Made by a program: the position numbers and the translations under genes. The notes below the pieces were generated by a model. It saw only the letters and a list, made by a program, of their open reading frames with translations, searched no databases and had not been told where the DNA came from. Positions 42,134 to 47,440 of a stretch of DNA of 47,440 nucleotides are shown piece after piece; position 1 is the stretch's first letter, and each line of letters begins with the position of its first letter. Origin of the DNA: Deltaproteobacteria bacterium. Lineage in GTDB: Bacteria; Desulfobacterota; Desulfuromonadia; Geobacterales; Pseudopelobacteraceae. The stretch is from assembly GCA_021781535.1 (NCBI GenBank), contig JAJXWO010000031.1, forward strand, positions 1 to 47,440, in the 5' to 3' direction.

Positions 42134-43216
42134 TCAGGCACGGGCCTGATAGTGTTTCCTGATCTGTTCGAAAAGTTCTTCCGGCGTCGGCAAAGACCCT
42201 GCACCCGGGGGGCGGCCATAGAAGGCAACGTCGGCGTCGCGGGCAATGGAAAGGCGCACATCATCGATCATTTGGCCCGTGGAAAGTTCAATATCCAGAA
42301 AAAGCTTGCAGCGTTCGGAAAGCTGCGCGTACGCTTTTTTGGGGAACGGAAACAATGTAATCGGCCGCATCAGCCCGACCTTCATGCCGGCTTCACGGGC
42401 CATGGCAACTGCGGTTTTGGCAATTCTGGAGGTAGAACCGAATGCGGTTACAATCAAGTCGGCATCGCTTGTATGAACCTCTTCCCAGCGGCACTCCCTG
42501 TCTGCCAGTTCCTGATAACGGGCCTGCATCTTCCAGTGAAACGCCTCCATCTCGCCATCACCAAGGTAAAGCGACTTGACGACATTCTGTGGTTCTCCGG
42601 CCGCCCGGCCACGCACGACCCATTCCTTGGGCGGTAGAACTGCCTGCGGGCGGGGATTGGGAGTCACCGACTCTTTCATCTGACCGACAACGGAATCAGC
42701 CAGCACCATGGCCGGCATGCGGTAGATGTCGGACAGGTCAAAAGCCAGCATGGTCAGGTCGTACATTTCCTGCACCGAAGCCGGGGCCAGCACGATTATC
42801 CGATATCCTCCATGGCCGCCGCCGCGCGTTGCCTGATTATAATCGGCCTGAGATGCGTCAATCCCCCCCAGGCCGGGGCCGGCCCGCATGATATCAACGA
42901 TGACACCGGGGAGCTCTGAACCGGCCATGTACGAGATCCCCTCCTGTTTGAGGGAGATGCCGGGGCCTGATGAGGAGGTCATAGCACGAGCTCCGGTAGC
43001 CGAAGCCCCCAGCAGCATGTTAATCGCACCGATTTCGCTCTCGGCCTGAATGAATTCACCACCCAGAGCGGGGAACTCGCGTGAAAGGTACTCCGGAATA
43101 TCACTCTGCGGCGTGATCGGATACCCGAAATAGCAGCGACAACCGGCCTCAATGGCAGCCATTGCGACCGCTTCGTTTCCTTTGACAAATATTTTTTCAG
43201 GGGCTGTAGTTTGCAT
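42134..43216 (-). CDS. korA: 2-oxoacid:ferredoxin oxidoreductase, alpha subunit
   Basis: Alpha subunit of 360 residues. The core YFGYPITPQSDIPEYLSREF (about residues 30-49) carries the YPITP motif that contacts the ThDP pyrimidine. Then come ESEIGAINMLLGASATGARAM (E for ThDP activation) and TSSSGPGISLKQEGISYM. GGAGTG precedes ATG 43216, and the korD stop lies only a few bases upstream. The N-terminal domain order fits the four-subunit type. Confidence 0.93.
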   Translation of the reverse strand: MQTTAPEKIFVKGNEAVAMAAIEAGCRCYFGYPITPQSDIPEYLSREFPALGGEFIQAESEIGAINMLLGASATGARAMTSSSGPGISLKQEGISYMAGSELPGVIVDIMRAGPGLGGIDASQADYNQATRGGGHGGYRIIVLAPASVQEMYDLTMLAFDLSDIYRMPAMVLADSVVGQMKESVTPNPRPQAVLPPKEWVVRGRAAGEPQNVVKSLYLGDGEMEAFHWKMQARYQELADRECRWEEVHTSDADLIVTAFGSTSRIAKTAVAMAREAGMKVGLMRPITLFPFPKKAYAQLSERCKLFLDIELSTGQMIDDVRLSIARDADVAFYGRPPGAGSLPTPEELFEQIRKHYQARA

Positions 43217-43221
43217 AGCCG

Positions 43222-43428
43222 TCACTCCTTAAAAACCGCGATGGCAACATCAGGGCACATCTCTGCGCACAAGGAACAACCGGTGCATAGTTCAGGGCCA
43301 GAAAAAATCGCGACGGTGAACCCCGTACTATTGGGGGTATCACTCATGGAAACTAGTTTCTTGGGACAGGCAATGGTGCAGAGGCCGCACCCCTTACAGC
43401 GCGTTTCATTAATTATAATATACGGCAT
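43222..43428 (-). CDS. korD: 2-oxoacid:ferredoxin oxidoreductase, delta subunit (2[4Fe-4S])
   Basis: Ferredoxin-like subunit of 68 residues with two CxxCxxCxxxCP motifs: CKGCGLCTIACP (about 11-22) and CTGCSLCAEMCP (about 48-59), so two [4Fe-4S] clusters that pass electrons from the ThDP site to ferredoxin. It is first in the korDABC operon, with its stop five bases from the korA start. Confidence 0.94.
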   Translation of the reverse strand: MPYIIINETRCKGCGLCTIACPKKLVSMSDTPNSTGFTVAIFSGPELCTGCSLCAEMCPDVAIAVFKE

Positions 43429-43619
43429 CAGCGTTCATCCTTTATTAATTTCAGATCTTTATTTGTAGCAGATATAAAAGAGGTGCGTCAAGCTTCGCGG
43501 AAAAGTTAAAAGAGCACAAGGGCAATGGAACAGCAGAGAAAAAAACATCTAATCGGATATTTCCCGCTTCTCAGTAGCGCTGTATTTCATTTTTCAGCAG
43601 TAACGTATTCGGGGAAGAG

Positions 43620-44066
43620 CTATTCCTGACGCTTTACATAACCGGCACAACTCCCCGTGAGGCGTTCCCTGATTGCATCGAGCATCTCCTGCTCCTCGCC
43701 GAAGCCAGCCGACGCCTTGACATTCATCGCAAGCGGCAACAGTCCCAGCAGCATCACCCGCAGATTGCCGCACCCTTCCCCACCGCCAAATATTTCCTGC
43801 AACGTACGATTGAGTCCCCTGCCAATGGTAACTCCGACCAGGCGTTCCATCCGCCAAGCAACAGTTGGACAATCGTCAGATGGACAGCGCACGAAATTGA
43901 CCCGTGCAGCGTGTATCTTTAGTGATTCATAATCAACCCGCACTTCAATTCTGACATCATGAAATCGGTCTTTAAGATGGGCGGTCAATACGATCTGGTC
44001 TTCGTCGCCCCTCTGAACGTGATAGCTGATATCCCGCTTGAAATCCTCCATGGCGTTTAAAGCCAT
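43620..44066 (-). CDS. DUF2889-like protein
   Basis: Protein of about 148 residues. A beta-rich N-terminal half (LTAHLKDRFHDVRIEVRVDYESLKI) and the CPSDDCPTVAWRMERLVG segment, then TIGRGLNRTLQEIFGGGEGC, fit the DUF2889 pattern, often seen next to acyl-CoA and ETF genes. Cysteines may bind metal. It lies between the kor and etf groups on the same strand, 73 bases after etfA. The start is ATG 44066, preceded by TAGGTG; a second in-frame ATG is 18 bases further on. The function is unknown. Confidence 0.72.
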   Translation of the reverse strand: MALNAMEDFKRDISYHVQRGDEDQIVLTAHLKDRFHDVRIEVRVDYESLKIHAARVNFVRCPSDDCPTVAWRMERLVGVTIGRGLNRTLQEIFGGGEGCGNLRVMLLGLLPLAMNVKASAGFGEEQEMLDAIRERLTGSCAGYVKRQE

Positions 44067-44139
44067 CACCTACCCCTTTTCACTCTGAGAATGGAAATCA
44101 GTTCTGGAACGAACGGAAGAAATTTCACCAGCCACGCTC

Positions 44140-45051
44140 TCATTTTACCACTTTTGCCGTCAACGCCGGCACAAACTGCATCACATCCGCCACAACCAGC
44201 ACGTCGGCAATTTCTCCGATCGGAGCATCCTTGTCCTTATTGATTGCCACGATAAAATCAGATTTTTTCATACCGGCCAGATGCTGAATAGCTCCCGAAA
44301 TGCCGCAGGCAATATACAGTTTAGGCGATACCGTCTGGCCGGTGGTGCCGACCTGATGGCTATGCTCCACCCAGCCGGCATCAACGACCGGGCGACTGGC
44401 ACCCAACTCGCCGCCAAACGCCGCAGCCAGGGCAGCAACAACCGAAACGTTGTCCTTCTTGCCGATTCCCCGCCCTGCAGAAACAATAATATCCGCTTTA
44501 CCCAGATCGACATCCTTCTTTTCGGCCGCTTCATAGCCGACAAACTCCACTGCCCCACCCCCGCCTTCAGACAATCTCTGGATTATTGGTGAACCACCCG
44601 GCTGCAGCGCCGGAAAGGCGCCGGCCTGGATCGTCACAACGGCTCTGGTTGTCGCTGGCTTGACGCTGCGCCGCATCTTTGCATTGCAGCAACCAACTTC
44701 GAAACCGCCATCCGCTAATGCAATCACCTCAGAAACCTGCGCTACCTTGAGAGCGGCAGCGACTCGCGGCGCCAGATCCCATCCGTAAGATGAGTGGACA
44801 AATACGATGTAGTCCGGGTTCTCCTTCTGTACCGCCTCCAGGACCAGTTTTTTGTGCAGGTCGGGACGATACTCACCGCACGCAGCAGCATCAGCTAGAT
44901 AGAGTGTGCCGCCATAGGCCGGCAGGTGTGCGTCGCTCCCAACCAGCAGCAAAGCGGTTTCTGCGCCCATCTGGCCGGCAAAACCAAACAGTTCGTAGGT
45001 GGAGTCGAGCAGTTTACCTTCACGGTATTCTCCTACCAATAATGTTTTCAT
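44140..45051 (-). CDS. etfA: electron transfer flavoprotein, alpha subunit
   Basis: FAD-binding subunit of 303 residues. The N-terminal ETF domain (about 1-175) is followed by the C-terminal FAD domain with SAGRGIGKKDNVSVVAALAA, GASRPVVDAGWVEHSHQVG, TGQTVSPKLYIACGISGAIQH and INKDKDAPIGEIADV. It pairs with EtfB ten bases upstream. Together with the EMO-like gene it would carry electrons from acyl-CoA dehydrogenases to the quinone pool. There is no N-terminal ferredoxin extension of the kind found in some bifurcating ETFs. Confidence 0.96.
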   Translation of the reverse strand: MKTLLVGEYREGKLLDSTYELFGFAGQMGAETALLLVGSDAHLPAYGGTLYLADAAACGEYRPDLHKKLVLEAVQKENPDYIVFVHSSYGWDLAPRVAAALKVAQVSEVIALADGGFEVGCCNAKMRRSVKPATTRAVVTIQAGAFPALQPGGSPIIQRLSEGGGGAVEFVGYEAAEKKDVDLGKADIIVSAGRGIGKKDNVSVVAALAAAFGGELGASRPVVDAGWVEHSHQVGTTGQTVSPKLYIACGISGAIQHLAGMKKSDFIVAINKDKDAPIGEIADVLVVADVMQFVPALTAKVVK

Positions 45052-45060
45052 GGATGTCTC

Positions 45061-45837
45061 CTATCTCAGTACCGCAGTTTTATCTTTGAGAATTGCGATG
45101 ACCTTCTCAACCAGATCGCCCACAGCCCCTTCCAGGACAATCCCTCCACCTTTTTTGGCCGGTGGATGGAAGCTGATCGTTGTTGCCAGAGGTGCTTCCG
45201 TAAGCAGGTTCGCTACCGGAATTGCGACAATTTCTTTCTTTTTGGCTTTCATGATATTGGGCAGGGTCGGGTAGCGCGGTATGTTGAGGCCCATCTGGCA
45301 CGTAACGAGAGCCGGGGTTTTCATCCTGACGACACCTTTGAGGCCTCCTTCCAGTTCGCGTTTGGCGATGACCGTGCCGTTGTCGTAGTCAAATCCGACT
45401 ATCGTGGTGGTGCACGCGAAACCAAGCAGCTCGGCGACAATGACACCAACCTGAGCCGAACCGCGGTCCTGGGATTGCATGCCGGTGAAAATGATGTCGA
45501 AGCCCTTGTCTGTGGCATAGGCGGCTATGGACGAGGCAATCTGCCAGGGATCTTTACTTGATGCGGCCGGGTCCTGGATATGGACGGCGTTATCACATCC
45601 CATGGCAAGGGATTTTTTCAGCGCTTCAACAACGCGGTCGGGGCCAATCGAGAGGACGGTCAATTCGGCCCCTTCTCCCAGCTTTTCCCGCAGAAGAATA
45701 GCCTGTTCCACTGCATATTCATCGTATTCGTTCATACGGAAGGCAAGATCGGTTTCATTATACCAGATTCCGGCAGCATCAGGTTTGAAGCGGGACTCCA
45801 GGTCCGGGACCTGTTTGATACAGACAAGCAGTTTCAT
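45061..45837 (-). CDS. etfB: electron transfer flavoprotein, beta subunit
   Basis: AMP- or FAD-binding subunit of 258 residues. It starts LLVCIKQVPDLESRFKPD; the family signature NEYDEYAVEQAILLREKLG (about 38-56) and GMQSQDRGSAQVGVIVAELLG follow. GGAG precedes ATG 45837, ten codons inside the longer open frame. It lies 77 bases after the EMO-like gene stop and ahead of etfA. Bifurcation is possible only if a second FAD replaces AMP, which cannot be decided here. Confidence 0.95.
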   Translation of the reverse strand: MKLLVCIKQVPDLESRFKPDAAGIWYNETDLAFRMNEYDEYAVEQAILLREKLGEGAELTVLSIGPDRVVEALKKSLAMGCDNAVHIQDPAASSKDPWQIASSIAAYATDKGFDIIFTGMQSQDRGSAQVGVIVAELLGFACTTTIVGFDYDNGTVIAKRELEGGLKGVVRMKTPALVTCQMGLNIPRYPTLPNIMKAKKKEIVAIPVANLLTEAPLATTISFHPPAKKGGGIVLEGAVGDLVEKVIAILKDKTAVLR

Positions 45838-45914
45838 AGTGTTATCTCCAATCTGTCGGGGCGATACTCGCATCGTCCTGGTTTAATCGCCTGATGGGTG
45901 CAGCGGATTGTCCC

Positions 45915-47440
45915 CTACGGTACAATTCTCTCGGCCACGATCTCGGCCAGGTCTTTGACCTGCAAGAGCCCTTCCGCCCCACCGGTTTTGATGCCATCTT
46001 CAAACATGGTCAGGCAGAAGGGGCAATTGGACACCAGCAATGGTGCACCGGTATCAGTAGCCATTTTGACCCTGGCTTCGCTGATCTTGCTTCCCAGCTT
46101 CTCTTCGGCAATGATGCGTCCGCCACCGGCGCTGCAGCAGAAGCTGTCGTAACCGTTCTTGTCCATTTCAGTGATTGACCCACCTGCATGCCTGAGAATG
46201 GCCCGCGGTTGGTCGATAATATCCATGTAGCGACCAAGATAGCAGGAATCGTGATACGTAAAGCTGAATGGTTCCGGTTCCAGCTTAAGCCTGCCGCTGT
46301 CCAGCAGGGTGTTGACGTAAGTGCTGTAATGTTCAACCGGAATGTTTAATCCGAGATCTTTATAGTCGCGTGCCAGGGTGTTGAAACAGTGCGGGCAGGT
46401 AGTGACAATTTTTTTGACATTGTATGCATTCATCAGCCCGATATTTTCGTTTGCTGTCATTTGATAGAGATACTCATTACCGAGCTTCCTGACCGGTTCT
46501 CCGCAACACTTCTCTTCTTTGCCGAGGATGCCGACTTTCACACCGGCACCGGTACAGATTTTGATGAAATTTTTTGCGACCGCTTGGTTACGCTTGTCAA
46601 ACGAGGCATAACAGCCAACGAAATAGAGTATATCAACGTCGGCATCTAGCTCCATCAGTGAGAGCTGCACGTCTCCTGCCCACTCGCCTCGCGAGGCGTA
46701 AGCGAGTCCGAACGGGTTGCCGTTGATTTCAATATTGCTGACAGCGGTGCGAACCTCATCTCCGGGGAAAGCACCCTCCATAAGTGTCAAGTTGCGTCTC
46801 ATCTCGAGGATCTTGTTGACGTGTTCGATATCGGCGGGACAGACATCCTGACATGCATAGCATGTGGTGCAGGCCCAGAGCGCATCCTGACTGACTGTTT
46901 CGATCAGGTTGCCTCCGGGATTGCCCGCGGCCAGTTCTCCAATCTGTTTTACGATCTTCATCGGAGAAAGAGGTTTGTCGGTCGCGTAAGCCGGACAGCG
47001 ATCCTGGCAACGCTTGCACGAGGTGCAGGCATCGGCATCGAAAATGTCTTTCCAGCTGAGGTCGCTGATGGTGGCGGCCCCGAATTGCTCGGCCGAATCG
47101 TCTTCCAGATTGATGGTGGCTATGCTTCCTTTTGGTTCAAAGGGAGCCAAAAACGAGTTGATGCTGGTGGTGAAGATATGGCGCAGCTTTGTATAGGGAA
47201 TGGCGCAGAAGAATCCCAGTACCAGAGCGAAATGAAACCACCATAATATTTTGTGGGTAACGAGCAGGGTCCCTGCGGATAGAGTGGTAAAGAGCTGGCC
47301 CGCCAGCAGGCCGCCGGGAGAGAAGCGGGCCAGTTCGGGATTCTGCTGCAGCTCTGTAGCGGCCATACGGGCTCCTTCGATCAGGAACCCGGTGATCAGG
47401 ATCGCGAACAGCAGTTGCAGGTCCAAAGATATGTGCCTGT
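45915..47440 (-). CDS. ETF:menaquinone oxidoreductase (EMO-like) Fe-S protein, 5' end beyond the window
   Basis: At least 508 residues; the frame is open at the right edge, so the N-terminal heme-b membrane domain is only partly seen (helices near ILITGFLIEGARM and ILWWFHFALVLGFFCAIPY). Then come two [4Fe-4S] motifs, CTSCKRCQDRCP and CTTCYACQDVCP, and two CCG domains (YFVGCYASFDKRNQ to EKCCGEP; HDSCYLGRYMD to FCCSAGGG), as in HdrD/GlpC proteins. Followed by etfBA, it matches EMO, which passes electrons from ETF to menaquinone. The TTG at 47426 that could serve as a start is not the real start, since the frame continues upstream. Confidence 0.9.
   Translation of the reverse strand, partial: RHISLDLQLLFAILITGFLIEGARMAATELQQNPELARFSPGGLLAGQLFTTLSAGTLLVTHKILWWFHFALVLGFFCAIPYTKLRHIFTTSINSFLAPFEPKGSIATINLEDDSAEQFGAATISDLSWKDIFDADACTSCKRCQDRCPAYATDKPLSPMKIVKQIGELAAGNPGGNLIETVSQDALWACTTCYACQDVCPADIEHVNKILEMRRNLTLMEGAFPGDEVRTAVSNIEINGNPFGLAYASRGEWAGDVQLSLMELDADVDILYFVGCYASFDKRNQAVAKNFIKICTGAGVKVGILGKEEKCCGEPVRKLGNEYLYQMTANENIGLMNAYNVKKIVTTCPHCFNTLARDYKDLGLNIPVEHYSTYVNTLLDSGRLKLEPEPFSFTYHDSCYLGRYMDIIDQPRAILRHAGGSITEMDKNGYDSFCCSAGGGRIIAEEKLGSKISEARVKMATDTGAPLLVSNCPFCLTMFEDGIKTGGAEGLLQVKDLAEIVAERIVP

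Noticed and set aside
1..47440. CRISPR arrays, rRNA genes or complete insertion sequences
   Set aside because: No regularly spaced direct repeats, rRNA signatures or transposase genes are visible.

Overview
The window reads like chromosomal DNA of an anaerobic Desulfuromonadota bacterium, most likely a Geobacter relative. This is an inference. It rests on a ferredoxin-linked 2-oxoacid oxidoreductase (korDABC), an ETF with a membrane Fe-S/heme ETF:quinone oxidoreductase of the EMO type, a DUF6178 protein, an HU protein, abundant c-di-GMP and chemotaxis proteins, and a high-GC core broken by AT-richer accessory DNA.

Layout. 1-640: non-coding, with one copy of a DnaA-box-rich repeat and a MITE-like inverted repeat. 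641-3569: FAD dehydrogenase, DEDD exonuclease, DUF2786 protein and tRNA-Ser(CGA). 3580-13660: an AT-richer island, all on the minus strand, starting with an ArdC remnant cut off at the tRNA-Ser terminator. In transcription order it holds a YjjJ-type HipA kinase, a possible small ORF, a Fic AMP-transferase, a HIT hydrolase, an McrB-like ATPase (predicted sulfur-binding-like, EVE-like and MrcB-N domains plus AAA), an McrC-like protein (DUF2357, PD-(D/E)XK nuclease and an extra C-terminal domain), a small ORF and a membrane NERD nuclease. 14100-17593: quinone reductase-like protein, ferredoxin, small coiled-coil protein and an ATP-type phosphofructokinase. 17594-23600: HU, DUF6178, a receiver-only response regulator, a predicted small selenoprotein, a gene fragment, an FmdB zinc ribbon, the second DnaA-box repeat, a metallo-hydrolase, small unknowns and a SpoIIAA-like protein. 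23740-28163: MarR regulator behind a long inverted repeat, a CBS4-PAS-GGDEF cyclase, a chemoreceptor without a periplasmic domain, and PilZ. 28261-34487: TolC/HlyD/DHA2 efflux operon and a SulP transporter. 34853-40518: unknown protein, EEP phosphohydrolase, PEP carboxylase, lipoprotein and a secreted protein. 40605-47440: tRNA-Gln(CTG), korDABC, DUF2889, and etfBA with the EMO-like gene, which runs off the right edge.

How the genes may work together. KOR and ETF/EMO connect 2-oxoacid and acyl-CoA redox chemistry to ferredoxin and menaquinone, and PEP carboxylase supplies oxaloacetate. In the island, fic-hit-mcrB-mcrC looks like one transcript: hit and mcrB overlap by 4 nt, and the mcrB stop abuts the mcrC start. 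This suggests a modification-dependent (type IV) restriction system with nucleotide-handling partners. The second notable item is a 59-codon membrane ORF at 20204-20383 with an in-frame TGA. A hairpin follows the TGA with the spacing and apical G expected of a bacterial SECIS, and the ORF has its own promoter and ribosome binding site, so it may be an unannotated selenoprotein.
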